From Kribbella flavida DSM 17836 (GTDB lineage: Bacteria > Actinomycetota > Actinomycetes > Propionibacteriales > Kribbellaceae), in the NCBI RefSeq assembly GCF_000024345.1, contig NC_013729.1:372001-436000 (forward strand): a stretch of 64,000 nucleotides of DNA, given 5' to 3'. This document shows, in pieces, positions 41,403 to 50,275 of the stretch (positions within the stretch are counted from its first letter, which is position 1; the number at the start of each line of letters is the position of its first letter). The notes beneath the pieces were generated by a model, which did no database searches, was not told where the DNA came from, and saw only the letters and a list, made by a program, of their open reading frames with translations. Position numbers and translations under genes: made by a program.

Positions 41403-41769
41403 CGCCGAAGTCCGCCGCTGACGGTTCCTGTGCCGGGCTGAGTTGGCTTGGTGGTTGCGTACTCCGTTGGCGCGTGTCCGCGCTTCTGCCGTCGGTTGGG
41501 GCCGACAGGTCATGTTCCGGGTGTGGCCGGCGCTAACCGGCTGCCGCGCCGACCACCACGAGAAAATGGTCGTTCGAGTGGTGGCTGGCCGGGCGCAGAT
41601 TTGATCGTGAAGTGGACGGCGGCTGCCATGCAAGACCGAATCATCGCCATCCGCTGGCTTTCTCGAAACGCCACGTGACTGTCGTGACGTTGTTGGCGCG
41701 AAAGGGGCGCGAAAGGCCCGACTGTTCCACTGATTCCACTATTCGTGGTGAGGACAGTGAGGCAGAACA
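41403..41769. other. Intergenic region, no gene seen
   Basis: No frame with coding character is visible in these 367 bases. CCACCAC (41553-41559) and GTGGTGG (41578-41584) form a weak hairpin, and GGCGCGAAAGG is directly repeated near 41695-41716. The 3' part presumably holds the promoter for the following gene. Confidence 0.5.
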
Positions 41770-41937
41770 ATGAGTGATTCCCGACAATTTTCACCTACTC
41801 GGCCGACTCGGCGGACGGCTCTCGGACTCGCGGTGGTGGCGACGGCGTCAGCGCTCGGGGTTGCCGCTCCGCAGGCGGCGCAGGCTGCGCAGAATCGCGC
41901 TGTGATCGAGTGCCTGGCCGATTTGAAGGTGATCTGA
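41770..41937 (+). CDS. Tat-signal micro-ORF coupled to the amidase
   Basis: This 55-residue product is almost entirely a twin-arginine signal peptide: PTRPTRRTALGLAVVATASA, ending in an AQAAQA cleavage region and a short tail with one Cys. GAGG precedes the ATG. Its stop codon overlaps the ATG of the amidase (TGATG), in another frame. Amidases of this kind are normally exported, and the amidase gene itself lacks a leader. Either this is an independent small secreted peptide with translational coupling, or a frameshift has separated the leader from the enzyme. Confidence 0.6.
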   Translation: MSDSRQFSPTRPTRRTALGLAVVATASALGVAAPQAAQAAQNRAVIECLADLKVI

Positions 41938-43346
41938 TGGCTGCCATCACCTGGTTGGCGGACGTTCTACGGGGTGCCGGGCTCCAGGTGATCGAGGAGG
42001 GCGACTGGCGGCGCCGCGCCGTGGCCGGCTCGTTCGCGCCGATCGGGGTGTTGTGGCACCACACCGCAGCGACCTCGAGCCCGGAGAACCCGGCGCCGGC
42101 GTTGGCCACGGTCATCGCAGGGCGGCCGGAGCTGGAAGGGCCGTTGTGCCACGCGCTCGTGGACTACAACGGTGTTTTCCACGTCATCGCCGCAGGGCGT
42201 GCCAACCATGCCGGTGAAACAAGGCCGTCCGGCCCGATCCCCGCCGGCGACGGCAACGCCCTGCTGGTCGGCTGGGAAATCGACTACGACGGCCAGGATC
42301 AGGTGATGACCCCTCAGCAGTACACCGGGTCGGTCAGGGCGACCGCGGCGGTACTGCGGCAGCTCGGCCGCGACGCGAGCTACGCGCGAGGTCACCTCGA
42401 GACCAGTACGACGGGCAAGATCGACCCGCACGGCGTCGATCTCGACAGAATGCGCGCCGATGTCGCCGCTCAGCTGGCCGGTGGAGGCACGGCGACCGCG
42501 GCGTTCCACGCGCGGTGGACCGATGGGACGTGGACGCCGTTCCGTCCACTCGGGATGGCGGTCAAGGACGTCGCTGTCGCGGGCACGCCGGACGGTCGCG
42601 CGCAGGTCGCCGTCATCGGCGTCGACGACGTGGTCTACCACCGGCTGCGGAACAGCGACGGTACCTGGACCGAGTTCGGATTCCTGACCGGCTTCGGTGG
42701 GCCGGCGAAAGGTCGGCGGGTCAGCATCGCGGGGATGGAGGACGGTACGTCGCAGGTGGTGATCACCGGCACCGACGGTGCGTCGTACCACTCGGTGCGG
42801 CGCACCGACGGCACGTGGACACCGTTCGGGCCTTTGGGGATGGTCGCGAAGGATGTTGCCATTGCGGGCATGCCCGACGGACTTGCGCAGGTCGCCGTCA
42901 TCGGGACTGACGACGTGGTCTACCACCGCGTGCGAGACAGCGACGGTACGTGGACGAAGTTCGGGGCGCTCGCCGGCTTCGGGGGACCGGCCAAGGGAAA
43001 GTCCGTCAGTATCGCGGGGTTGGAGGACGGCACGTCCCAGGTGGTGATCACCGGCACCGACGGTGCGTCGTACCACTCGGTGCGGCGCACCGACGGCACA
43101 TGGACACCGTTCAGGCCTTTGGGGATGGTCGCGAAGGACGTTGCCATCACGGGCATGCCGGACGGTCGCGCGCAGGTCGCCGTCATCGGGATCGATGACG
43201 TGGTCTACCACCGCGTGCGAGACAGCGACGGTACGTGGACGAAATTCGAGGCGCTCGCCGGCTTCGGGGGACCGGCCAAAGGAAGGGCCGTCAGTATCGC
43301 CGGAAGTTCCGATCGAACCTCCGAGGTGGTCATCAACGCAGTTTGA
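41937..43346 (+). CDS. N-acetylmuramoyl-L-alanine amidase with propeller-like repeats
   Basis: The 469-residue protein has an N-terminal Amidase_2/PGRP domain (ITWLADVLRGAGLQVIEEGD; zinc-ligand VLWHHTAATSS; HALVDYNGVFHVIAAGRANH; ARGHLETSTTGKIDPHGVDL) that would cleave the lactyl-amide bond of peptidoglycan. Residues about 190-469 are three 95-residue repeats (DGTWTPFRPLGMVAKDVAI; VVYHRVRDSDGTWTKF; SQVVITGTDGASYHSVRRTD), each like two blades of a beta-propeller lectin. The frame has no leader of its own; the upstream Tat micro-ORF is coupled to it by TGATG. It is probably a cell-wall hydrolase with glycan-binding repeats. Confidence 0.85.
   Translation: MAAITWLADVLRGAGLQVIEEGDWRRRAVAGSFAPIGVLWHHTAATSSPENPAPALATVIAGRPELEGPLCHALVDYNGVFHVIAAGRANHAGETRPSGPIPAGDGNALLVGWEIDYDGQDQVMTPQQYTGSVRATAAVLRQLGRDASYARGHLETSTTGKIDPHGVDLDRMRADVAAQLAGGGTATAAFHARWTDGTWTPFRPLGMAVKDVAVAGTPDGRAQVAVIGVDDVVYHRLRNSDGTWTEFGFLTGFGGPAKGRRVSIAGMEDGTSQVVITGTDGASYHSVRRTDGTWTPFGPLGMVAKDVAIAGMPDGLAQVAVIGTDDVVYHRVRDSDGTWTKFGALAGFGGPAKGKSVSIAGLEDGTSQVVITGTDGASYHSVRRTDGTWTPFRPLGMVAKDVAITGMPDGRAQVAVIGIDDVVYHRVRDSDGTWTKFEALAGFGGPAKGRAVSIAGSSDRTSEVVINAV
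42513..43346 (+). repeat. Three 285-bp in-frame tandem repeats
   Basis: Marker strings such as GACGTGGTCTACCACCG recur at 42627, 42912 and 43197, exactly 285 bases apart. Copies two and three are nearly identical at the DNA level, suggesting recent duplication or conversion. Confidence 0.85.
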
Positions 43347-43534
43347 CCAGAAGCGCAGGCCGCGCGCGGGAGGTCACCGCCCGCGCGCGGCCGGCGCGCT
43401 GCCAGGGGCACTTCCGCCGGGCACCGTTGGGGCTTGGCCGGGCCGCCGTCGGACTGTACTTCCTTACCGCCCGAGTTCCTCACCGCTCACCTCCGAGAGA
43501 GTTGGGGCGGGGTGGGAATGTCGGTCGGCGGCGC

Positions 43535-43540
43535 TAGGGT
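43535..43540 (+). promoter_or_regulatory. -10 of a leaderless dnaX promoter
   Basis: TAGGGT lies exactly 7 bases before the GTG that begins the conserved VEAPLALYRRYRPETF N-terminus of DnaX, and there is no ribosome site. Confidence 0.6.
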
Positions 43541-43547
43541 TGCGGTC

Positions 43548-46500
43548 GTGGAAGCACCCCTTGCGTTGTACCGCCGGTATCGCCCGGAGACGTTCGCCGA
43601 GGTGATCGGGCAGGACCATGTCACGGCGCCGTTGCGCAACGCGCTGAGCAACAACCGGGTCAACCACGCCTACCTGTTCTCCGGCCCGCGCGGATGCGGC
43701 AAGACGACCAGCGCCCGGATCCTGGCGCGTGCGATCAACTGCGAGAAAGGGCCGATCGCGCAGCCGTGCGGCGTGTGCAAGTCCTGCACCGACCTGGCGC
43801 GCGGCGGTCCGGGCAGCATCGACGTGATCGAGATCGACGCCGCCTCGCACGGTGGTGTCGACGACGCCCGAGACCTGCGCGAACGTGCGTTCTTCGCGCC
43901 GGTCGAGAGCCGGTACAAGATCTACATCATCGACGAGGCGCACATGGTGACGACGCAGGGCTTCAACGCCCTGCTGAAGCTGGTCGAGGAGCCGCCGCCG
44001 CACCTCAAGTTCATCTTCGCCACCACCGAGCCCGACAAGGTGATCGGCACGATCCGGTCCCGCACCCACCACTACCCGTTCCGCCTGGTGCCGCCGAAGG
44101 TGCTCGGCGACTACATGGCGACGCTGTGCGAGGCCGAGGGCGTTGCGATCGCGCCGGCCGCGCTGCCGCTGGTGGTCCGCGCGGGCGCCGGGTCGGTGCG
44201 TGACTCGCTGAGCGTTCTGGACCAGCTGATCGGTGGTGCAGGGCCGGAGGGTGTGACGTACGAGCTGGCCGTCGCGCTGCTCGGGTTCACGCCCGACTCG
44301 CTGCTGGATGCGTGCGTGGACGGGTTCGCGGCACACGACAGCAGGGCTGTGTTCGAGACGGTCGAGAAGGTCATCGAGACCGGGCAGGACCCGAAGCGGT
44401 TCGCCGAGGACCTGCTGCGCCGGCTCCGGGACCTGGTCATCCTGTCGGCGGTGCCGAACGCGGTTGCCTCCGGCCTGATCGAAGCGGCCGAGGACCAGGG
44501 CGAACGCCTGCAGACCCAGGCCGCTGGGATCGGCCCGGCCGAGCTGACTCGCGCGGCCGACATCGTGGCAGCCGGCCTGCTGGAGATGCGCGGCGCGACG
44601 GCCCCCCGGCTCCAGCTCGAACTCATCTGCGCCAAGGTGCTGCTGCCCGGCGCGGACGACTCCACCAACGGCATCCAGGCCCGGCTCGACCGGATGGAGC
44701 GCCGCCTCACGATCGGCGTCCCCGCCGGTACGCCGGAGGTGGCGCCTGCTGCGCGGGTGATGCCGGCGACCGACGGAGCTGCTGGTACGCCGGCGGGTGG
44801 TTCCGCGGGTGGTTCTTCGGCGGGCGGAGTCGGCGGCTCGGCGGGTGCTGCTGTTGCTGGTGGAGCGGGCTCGGCGGGTGCCGTAGGCGGCGTGGGCTCA
44901 GCGGGTGGCGTAGGCGGCGCGGCGGGTGCTTCCGGTGGCGGTACAGGTGGCTCGGCGGGTGACGCGGGCGCTGCGGCGGGTTCCACGGGTGGCGCGGCGG
45001 GTTCCACGAATGGTGGGCGTGCTGCCTCTGTTGCTTCGGCTCGCGCGGGAGCGGGCGGTCGGGCGGAGTCAGGTGCTGCCGGGGGAGCGGTGAATCCGCC
45101 GGTCGGCGGAGACAACCGGTCCGGTGCGTGGCCCGACGAGTCGGATTCTGCAGGTGCTGGTCGGGCAGGTGGCGGTCAGGCGGCTGCTGGGCGCGTCGAT
45201 GGCGGTCAAGCCGGTGGTGCCCAGGCTGACGCTGGTCAGGCGGGTGGCGGGGACGCTGCCCCCGGTCAGGCGAGTAGTGGGCAAGGCGGCGCAGGGTGGT
45301 CTGGTGCTGGTGCTGGTCAGACCGGCGGGCAGGCTGGTGCTGGGCAGGCCGGGGCGGTTGGGGAGCCGGGTGGCCAGTCGCTGGCGGCTTCGGCGGTGGC
45401 GCCGGCTGCAGCTGCTCCGGTGTCGTCGGGTGCTGTTGGGCTTGCTGATGTTCGGCGGCTGTGGCCCGAAGTTCTCGAGGCTGTGAAGACGAAGCGCCGG
45501 TTCGCCTGGATCATGCTGAGTCAGAACGCTCAGGTGATCGCGATCGACGACCAGACGCTGACGTTGGGGCTGGTGAACGCCGGGGCTCGGGAGAGCTTCG
45601 CGCGTTCGGGCAGCGACGAGATTCTGCGGCAGGCGATGATCGACACGATCGGGCTCAACCGGCGGATCGAGGCGGTGGTGGATCCGTCGACTGATCCCGG
45701 CGCGGGTCAGGGTGCGGCACCGCCGCCGGCGCCTCCGGCTGCGCCGTCGAGTTCGTCGTGGGGTTCGCAGGCGGCACAGGGTGTGGCTGGTGGAGGCGCG
45801 GGCGGTGCCCAGTCCGGTGTTGGGGCGTCTGGGCAGCCTGCATCTGGCGGATCGGTGGGTCAGGCTGGAGCGGGCGCGGGTGGCTCAGCTGGGCAGAGTG
45901 GATCCGGCGGTTTGGGCGGAGCTGCTGGGCACGGCGGAGCTGCTGGTCCTGGTGGAGCTGCAGGCGTAGGCGTGTCGGGCGGTCCGGGCGGCCGTGGTGG
46001 GCCCGGCGGAGAGGCTGGCTCCGGCGGGGCGAGCGGCGTGAGTGGATCCGGCGGGGCGAGCGGCGTGAGTGGATCCGGCGGGGCGACCGGCGGGACCGGA
46101 TCCGGTGGTCCGACCGGCGCGAGTGGGCCCGGTGGCGCGACCGGCGTGAGTGGGTCCGGTGGTCCCGGCGGGGTTGCTGGGGGCAACGGTTCGTTCGGTG
46201 CCGGGGCTGCGGGCGGCCTGGCTGGTGACTTCGGCGCGGGGCAGGCGGCGGCTGAGCCAGACTGGTTTGCTGAAGGTGGTCCGGACTGGGCGCAGGGTCC
46301 CGCGGGATCGCCGAGTGACGAGTCGGCGCTGGCCGGCGGTGGAGCCTCGGGTGCCGGCGCGTCGCTGACGGGTGGCGCGGCTGCGCGTGCGGGCGCGGCA
46401 GGTGTGGATGGCGGCAGTCGCGGTACGGGCGCGGGGCGGGCTGGAGTTGCTGATCCCGTGAGTGGTGTCGACGGGCTGTCTTCGCCGGCTGGCGCCGGTG

Positions 46501-46859
46501 GGGCGACCGTGAACGGCGGCGTCCAGGGACCGGCGGACGGGCAGGGGCAGCCGGTTGCCGGCGTGCCGTTGCAGGGTGGTCAGCAGGCGGGTGGACCGCC
46601 GGCTCCGTCGGCTGTTCCGGATCAGGTCGACCGGCGGGAACTCGCTGCCAGTAAGCGGCGCGCGGCCGAGGCTGCGGTTGCGGCTGAGCAGGCGCGCAAG
46701 GCGGCTCTGGCGACGGTGACCGAGGCGCCTCTCACGCCTGAGGAGGAGGCGGAGGCGATCGGTGAGGACGACATCGTGCTGGAAGAGGACTCGCGGTCGC
46801 ACACCGACCTGCTGCGTGACACGCTCGGCGCGCAGATCATCACCGAAGAACCGAACTGA
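43548..46859 (+). CDS. dnaX: DNA polymerase III gamma/tau subunit with very long Gly-rich linkers
   Basis: The 1103-residue clamp-loader subunit starts LALYRRYRPETFAEVIGQDH, with Walker A FSGPRGCGKTTSARI, a four-Cys zinc site (CEKGPIAQPCGVCKSC), Walker B YIIDEAHMVT and the SRC-like sensor TIRSRTHHYPF. Domain III ends near residue 380. A Gly/Ala/Ser-rich stretch of about 240 residues leads to a folded tau segment (DVRRLWPEVLEAVKTKRRFA; QVIAIDDQTLTLGLVNAG), then about 370 more Gly-rich residues and an acidic C-terminus (EEEAEAIGEDDIVLEED). Actinobacterial DnaX is usually 600-800 residues, so the linkers are exceptional. No frameshift signal for gamma was sought successfully. Confidence 0.95.
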   Translation: MEAPLALYRRYRPETFAEVIGQDHVTAPLRNALSNNRVNHAYLFSGPRGCGKTTSARILARAINCEKGPIAQPCGVCKSCTDLARGGPGSIDVIEIDAASHGGVDDARDLRERAFFAPVESRYKIYIIDEAHMVTTQGFNALLKLVEEPPPHLKFIFATTEPDKVIGTIRSRTHHYPFRLVPPKVLGDYMATLCEAEGVAIAPAALPLVVRAGAGSVRDSLSVLDQLIGGAGPEGVTYELAVALLGFTPDSLLDACVDGFAAHDSRAVFETVEKVIETGQDPKRFAEDLLRRLRDLVILSAVPNAVASGLIEAAEDQGERLQTQAAGIGPAELTRAADIVAAGLLEMRGATAPRLQLELICAKVLLPGADDSTNGIQARLDRMERRLTIGVPAGTPEVAPAARVMPATDGAAGTPAGGSAGGSSAGGVGGSAGAAVAGGAGSAGAVGGVGSAGGVGGAAGASGGGTGGSAGDAGAAAGSTGGAAGSTNGGRAASVASARAGAGGRAESGAAGGAVNPPVGGDNRSGAWPDESDSAGAGRAGGGQAAAGRVDGGQAGGAQADAGQAGGGDAAPGQASSGQGGAGWSGAGAGQTGGQAGAGQAGAVGEPGGQSLAASAVAPAAAAPVSSGAVGLADVRRLWPEVLEAVKTKRRFAWIMLSQNAQVIAIDDQTLTLGLVNAGARESFARSGSDEILRQAMIDTIGLNRRIEAVVDPSTDPGAGQGAAPPPAPPAAPSSSSWGSQAAQGVAGGGAGGAQSGVGASGQPASGGSVGQAGAGAGGSAGQSGSGGLGGAAGHGGAAGPGGAAGVGVSGGPGGRGGPGGEAGSGGASGVSGSGGASGVSGSGGATGGTGSGGPTGASGPGGATGVSGSGGPGGVAGGNGSFGAGAAGGLAGDFGAGQAAAEPDWFAEGGPDWAQGPAGSPSDESALAGGGASGAGASLTGGAAARAGAAGVDGGSRGTGAGRAGVADPVSGVDGLSSPAGAGGATVNGGVQGPADGQGQPVAGVPLQGGQQAGGPPAPSAVPDQVDRRELAASKRRAAEAAVAAEQARKAALATVTEAPLTPEEEAEAIGEDDIVLEEDSRSHTDLLRDTLGAQIITEEPN
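46023..46157 (+). repeat. Five 27-bp repeats in the dnaX linker
   Basis: Five consecutive 27-base units begin at 46023, 46050, 46077, 46104 and 46131. The first two are identical, the rest diverged. They encode the nine-residue unit GGASGVSGS and variants. Confidence 0.85.
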
Positions 46860-47483
46860 GCAGCAGGCCGAGCTGATCGGCTGGCTCGACGACGCGGTCC
46901 GCCAGCGGCACACGCCGTCGTGCTGAACGCCGTCCCGGCCGACGGCCGGGGCAGACGGGACAGCCGAGCGGCAGGCGGCCGGACAGCCGGGCAAGCGGAC
47001 AACTGGGCATGACGACGGGGCTGACCGGAAGCACTGCCGGGCGCAGTCCTCGCCGGTGGGAGTCGGTTCCACCACGCGTAGGTTGTCGATTTCACCACGC
47101 AAGTGGCCGCGCCGTTGCTTTCCGAGCCCCTCTGGCATTGTGACCAGGCCGGGGACGGCGGGCCGCCGGCTTCGACGCATTCCACGCGTGCCAGGTGGGT
47201 AGATCCACAGATACCGGCCGTCGGCAATCACAGGCGGCTGTGGCTGTGAAGCCAACCTCGTGGGTTATCCACAGGAGTTCTCCACTGGTGTGGAATTCAA
47301 GCGCACGTGCTGACCCGGCTGGTAGTGCACAACTCCTCCACAGGTTGTGGATAACTAGTTCCACAGCCTGTGGAAGAACAAGGAGGACTCCGCGGTTTCC
47401 GTCGGGAGGTCGCCTGGGGCTGGGGTTGTCGCAGGGACCGGCTAGGCTCAGGGGCAAGCGGAACAGTCCGACGGGAGATCGCG
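46860..47483. other. Non-coding spacer between dnaX and ybaB
   Basis: I see no gene in these 624 bases. The first half is GC-rich; the second half, from about 47195, carries DnaA-box-like sequences listed separately. A -10-like TAGGCT at 47443-47448 probably serves ybaB. Confidence 0.6.
47202..47375. promoter_or_regulatory. DnaA-box cluster
   Basis: Two perfect TTATCCACA boxes face each other: 47265-47273 on the plus strand and 47346-47354 on the minus strand. Relaxed relatives surround them: GATCCACAG at 47202, TCTCCACTG near 47279, TCCTCCACAGG near 47334, GTTCCACAGC near 47358 and CTGTGGAAG near 47368. The cluster may titrate DnaA or let it regulate ybaB-recR. Confidence 0.5.
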
Positions 47484-47948
47484 GTGTTCGACGGTGGCGG
47501 TGGGCAGGGCGGCGGCTTCGACATGTCCGAGCTGCTCGCGCAGGCACAGGCGATGCAGAACCAGCTGATGGAAGCTCAGGCCAACCTGGAGAACCAGGAG
47601 GTCGAGGGCACCGCGGGTGGTGGCTTGGTGACCGCGATGGTGTCCGGCACCGGTGAGCTGCTCAGCCTGACGATCAACCCGAAGGCGGTCGACCCCGACG
47701 ACACCGAGACGCTGGCCGACCTGATCGTGGCCGCGGTGCGGGACGCCTCGGAGAACGCCAAAGAGGTCGCGGCCCGGGCGATGGGTCCGCTGGCCGGCGG
47801 GCTCGGCGGCGGTCTGCCCGGTCTCGGTGGCGGCCCGGAGGCACTGCCCGGTGGCGCCGAGGGTGGCCAGAGCGGCAACCAGGGCCCCGGCCTGGGATTC
47901 ACCCGGCCAGGCGGCCAGACCGGCCTGCCCGGTCAGAACCCGGGCTGA
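47484..47948 (+). CDS. ybaB: YbaB/EbfC nucleoid-associated protein
   Basis: The 154-residue protein has the YbaB core ([60 protein letters not shown]), a DNA-binding dimer that often sits between dnaX and recR as here. Both ends carry Gly-rich extensions, the C-terminal one of about 45 residues being longer than usual. The GTG at 47484 has GGGAG 6 bases upstream; an internal ATG at 47523 begins the core and is a second possibility. recR starts 1 base after its stop. Confidence 0.9.
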   Translation: MFDGGGGQGGGFDMSELLAQAQAMQNQLMEAQANLENQEVEGTAGGGLVTAMVSGTGELLSLTINPKAVDPDDTETLADLIVAAVRDASENAKEVAARAMGPLAGGLGGGLPGLGGGPEALPGGAEGGQSGNQGPGLGFTRPGGQTGLPGQNPG

Positions 47949-47949
47949 C

Positions 47950-48549
47950 GTGTACGAAGGGGCCGTCCAGGACCTCATCGACGAGCTCGGCCGGCTCCCC
48001 GGCGTCGGTCCGAAGTCCGCGCAACGCATCGCGTTCCACCTGTTGTCCGCCGACGAGACCGACGTTCGGCGGCTGGCGCACGTCCTGGTGCAGGTGAAGG
48101 AGAAGGTCAAGTTCTGCGAGATCTGCGGCAACGTGGCCGAGGAGACGATGTGCCGGATCTGCCGCGACCCGCGCCGCGACCTCGCGCTGATCTGCGTGGT
48201 CGAGGAGGCCAAGGACGTGGTCGCGATCGAGCGGACCCGGGAGTTCCGCGGCCGGTACCACGTGCTCGGCGGTGCGATCTCGCCGATCGAGGGCATCGGC
48301 CCGGACGAGCTGCGGATCCGCGAACTGATGCAGCGACTGGCCAGCGGTGAGGTGACCGAGATCATTCTCGCTACCGACCCGAACCTGGAAGGCGAGGCGA
48401 CCGCCACCTACCTGAGCCGGTTGCTCCGGCCCATGGGGTTGCGCGTCACCCGTTTGGCCAGTGGACTACCTGTAGGCGGTGACCTCGAGTACGCCGACGA
48501 GGTCACACTCGGACGGGCGTTTGAAGGGCGACGATCGATCGATGACTGA
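47950..48549 (+). CDS. recR: Recombination mediator RecR
   Basis: The 199-residue RecR helps load RecA in the RecFOR pathway. The sequence shows the HhH ([19 protein letters not shown]), a four-Cys zinc finger ([16 protein letters not shown]), the Toprim domain ([40 protein letters not shown]) and [16 protein letters not shown]. Length is standard. The GTG start lies 1 base after the ybaB stop, and the stop overlaps the next gene by 8 bases, so all three are one operon. Confidence 0.96.
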   Translation: MYEGAVQDLIDELGRLPGVGPKSAQRIAFHLLSADETDVRRLAHVLVQVKEKVKFCEICGNVAEETMCRICRDPRRDLALICVVEEAKDVVAIERTREFRGRYHVLGGAISPIEGIGPDELRIRELMQRLASGEVTEIILATDPNLEGEATATYLSRLLRPMGLRVTRLASGLPVGGDLEYADEVTLGRAFEGRRSIDD

Positions 48550-49186
48550 CTCAACCGATATTGCGGACCGCGCGCTGGACACCGACAACGAGGACCTGAC
48601 CGAGTTCGCCGAGCAGATCGCCGACCAGGTGCAGAGCTTCCTGATCTCGGTCCGCGACATCGCCGCGCAGCCGGACGAGGACGGCGTGGACGAGGGCCTT
48701 GCCTCGCTGCCGTACCTGCTGCTCGAGGTGAGCCAGCTGCTGCTGGCCGGTGGCCGGCTCGGCGCCTTCGAGGACTTCGTCCCGGAAGAGCGGTTCGAGA
48801 GCGACGCGGGTCCGGACCCCGACCTCGACGCGATGCGCGACCGGCTGGCCGTGCTGTTCGAGGGCTTGGACGAGTACGCCGAGGTCTTCGACCCGTACGC
48901 CGCGCCGCCGGAGATCACGGTGAACCGGCTGTCCGACGACCTGACCGCGATCGCCACCGACCTGGTGCACGGGCTCGCGCACTACCAGTCCGGCCGGATC
49001 CTCGAGGCGCTGTGGTGGTGGCAGTTCTCCTACGTGTCCACCTGGGGCGCGGCGGCGAGCGCCGTCCTGCGGGCCATCCAGTCGCTGATCGCGCACGACC
49101 GGCTCGAGCCGGCACACGACCCGGAGACGGAGGCGTCCGACCGCGAGCTGGTCGAGGTCGCGGAAGAAGTCGTCCAGCGCCGCTGA
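48542..49186 (+). CDS. DUF5063-family protein
   Basis: The 214-residue acidic, helical protein ([60 protein letters not shown]) matches the DUF5063 family that follows recR in many actinobacteria. The start overlaps the recR stop, showing coupling. The function is unknown. Conservation beside recR suggests a link with DNA repair or chromosome upkeep, but nothing in the sequence shows this. A strong terminator follows. Confidence 0.8.
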   Translation: MTDSTDIADRALDTDNEDLTEFAEQIADQVQSFLISVRDIAAQPDEDGVDEGLASLPYLLLEVSQLLLAGGRLGAFEDFVPEERFESDAGPDPDLDAMRDRLAVLFEGLDEYAEVFDPYAAPPEITVNRLSDDLTAIATDLVHGLAHYQSGRILEALWWWQFSYVSTWGAAASAVLRAIQSLIAHDRLEPAHDPETEASDRELVEVAEEVVQRR

Positions 49187-49196
49187 GCGCCACGTA

Positions 49197-49229
49197 AAAG
49201 GCCGGGTCCGCACACCGGGCCCGGCCTTT
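49197..49229 (+). terminator. Terminator of the ybaB-recR operon
   Basis: AAAGGCCGGGTCC pairs with GGGCCCGGCCTTT (13 bp with one G-U) around a 7-base loop, followed by TTTG; it begins 10 bases after the stop. Confidence 0.85.
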
Positions 49230-49337
49230 GTGCGTTCCAGGCTTGTGCGTTCCAGGCCGTGGTGCTGTCAGACCGTCGCCGGCGTCAGCGCCTCACCCAG
49301 CACACCGGCCGCCTGGACGACAGGATCCGCTGACGGC

Positions 49338-49733
49338 TCAGCGAGCCCGCGTCAGCAGTTCGAGCATGTCCGGCAGTTCGAAGACCTGGGCGACATCGAG
49401 CGCCGACCTGGTGCCGAGCGCCGGGTCCGCGCCGGCGGCGAGCAGCGCCTCGACGCTCTCGGTCGAGCGGCGGAAGACCGCGGCAGCCAGAGCGGTCTGC
49501 CCGCGGTCGTTGACCCGAGCCGTGTCAGCGCCTCGATCGAGCAGCGCGCGGACCGTCGCGGGATGGTCGTGGTACGCGGCCAGGATGAGCAGCGAGTCAC
49601 CGGTACCGGTGGTGAGGTTCACCGGTACGCCGGCGTCGATCGCGGTGACCAGCTCCTCGGTCTCGCCGTTCCTGGCCCGGTCGAACAGGGATCGCAGGTA
49701 CGCCAGCTCGGATTCGGTCAGCTCTTCGCCCAT
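49338..49733 (-). CDS. Ankyrin-repeat protein beside catalase
   Basis: The 131-residue protein is made of ankyrin repeats (AYLRSLFDRARNGETEELVT; DSLLILAAYHDHPATVRALL; GQTALAAAVFRRSTESVEAL), with no signal peptide. Ankyrin proteins next to catalase genes are known in other bacteria (AnkB with KatB in Pseudomonas), where they support catalase activity. It is divergent from the Fur-type regulator and catalase, so the same job is plausible here. The ATG is 7 bases after a -10 TAGGCT, suggesting a leaderless mRNA. Confidence 0.85.
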   Translation of the reverse strand: MGEELTESELAYLRSLFDRARNGETEELVTAIDAGVPVNLTTGTGDSLLILAAYHDHPATVRALLDRGADTARVNDRGQTALAAAVFRRSTESVEALLAAGADPALGTRSALDVAQVFELPDMLELLTRAR

Positions 49734-49782
49734 GCCTCCGAGCCTACGGCGGCCCGTCGCTCGCAACACGCCCCGGTGCGCC

Positions 49783-49816
49783 AAGATTTGACTCATTCAA
49801 GATTACGCGATGCCAT
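49783..49816 (+). promoter_or_regulatory. AT-rich control region upstream of the Fur-type regulator
   Basis: TTGACT (49788-49793) with TGCCAT 17 bases downstream is a possible promoter. It overlaps an AT-rich dyad (TTGACTCATTCAA) that could be the autoregulatory site of the Fur protein. Confidence 0.4.
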
Positions 49817-49822
49817 GGGGGT

Positions 49823-50275
49823 ATGTCCGCACCAGCTGATCTCCGGCTTCGCGGGACGGGTCTGCGGGTCACCAAGCCGCGGATGGCCGTTCTCGAGGTC
49901 CTGGACGAAGCACAGACCGGGCACGACCACCTCACCGTGGCCGTGGTCGCCGACCGCGCCCGGGCCCGCCTCGGCACGGTCTCGACCCAGGCGGTCTACG
50001 ACTGCCTCGGCGCCCTGACCACCGCGGGACTGGTCCGCCGGATCGAGCCGGCCGGTCATCCCGCCCTGTTCGAGACCCGGGTCGACGACAACCACCACCA
50101 CCTGGTCTGCCGCGGCTGTGGGCTGACCACGGACGTCGACTGCGTGGCCGGCGCCGCCCCGTGCCTGGAGCCGTCGCGTCGTGACGGGTTCCTCGTCGAC
50201 GAGGCCGAGGTCATCTTCTGGGGCCTGTGCCCCGACTGCACGACCGTTTCCGACCCCTCAGAAAGGCCATCATGA
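49823..50275 (+). CDS. Fur-family peroxide-type regulator of catalase
   Basis: The 150-residue Fur-family protein has the winged helix ([40 protein letters not shown]) and metal-site blocks [13 protein letters not shown] and GLCPDC, whose four cysteines form a structural zinc site. The catalase start overlaps its stop (ATGA), the arrangement of FurA-KatG and CatR-CatA type pairs, so it is almost certainly a peroxide-sensing repressor of this operon. Confidence 0.9.
   Translation: MSAPADLRLRGTGLRVTKPRMAVLEVLDEAQTGHDHLTVAVVADRARARLGTVSTQAVYDCLGALTTAGLVRRIEPAGHPALFETRVDDNHHHLVCRGCGLTTDVDCVAGAAPCLEPSRRDGFLVDEAEVIFWGLCPDCTTVSDPSERPS

Noticed and set aside
46023-46157. Regular 27-bp repeats considered as a CRISPR-like array
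   Set aside because: They are contiguous with no spacers, in frame, and encode a glycine-rich protein linker.
47202-47375. DnaA-box cluster considered as chromosomal oriC
   Set aside because: dnaA, dnaN and rpmH are absent and only two boxes are perfect; oriC in actinobacteria lies between dnaA and dnaN and has many more boxes.
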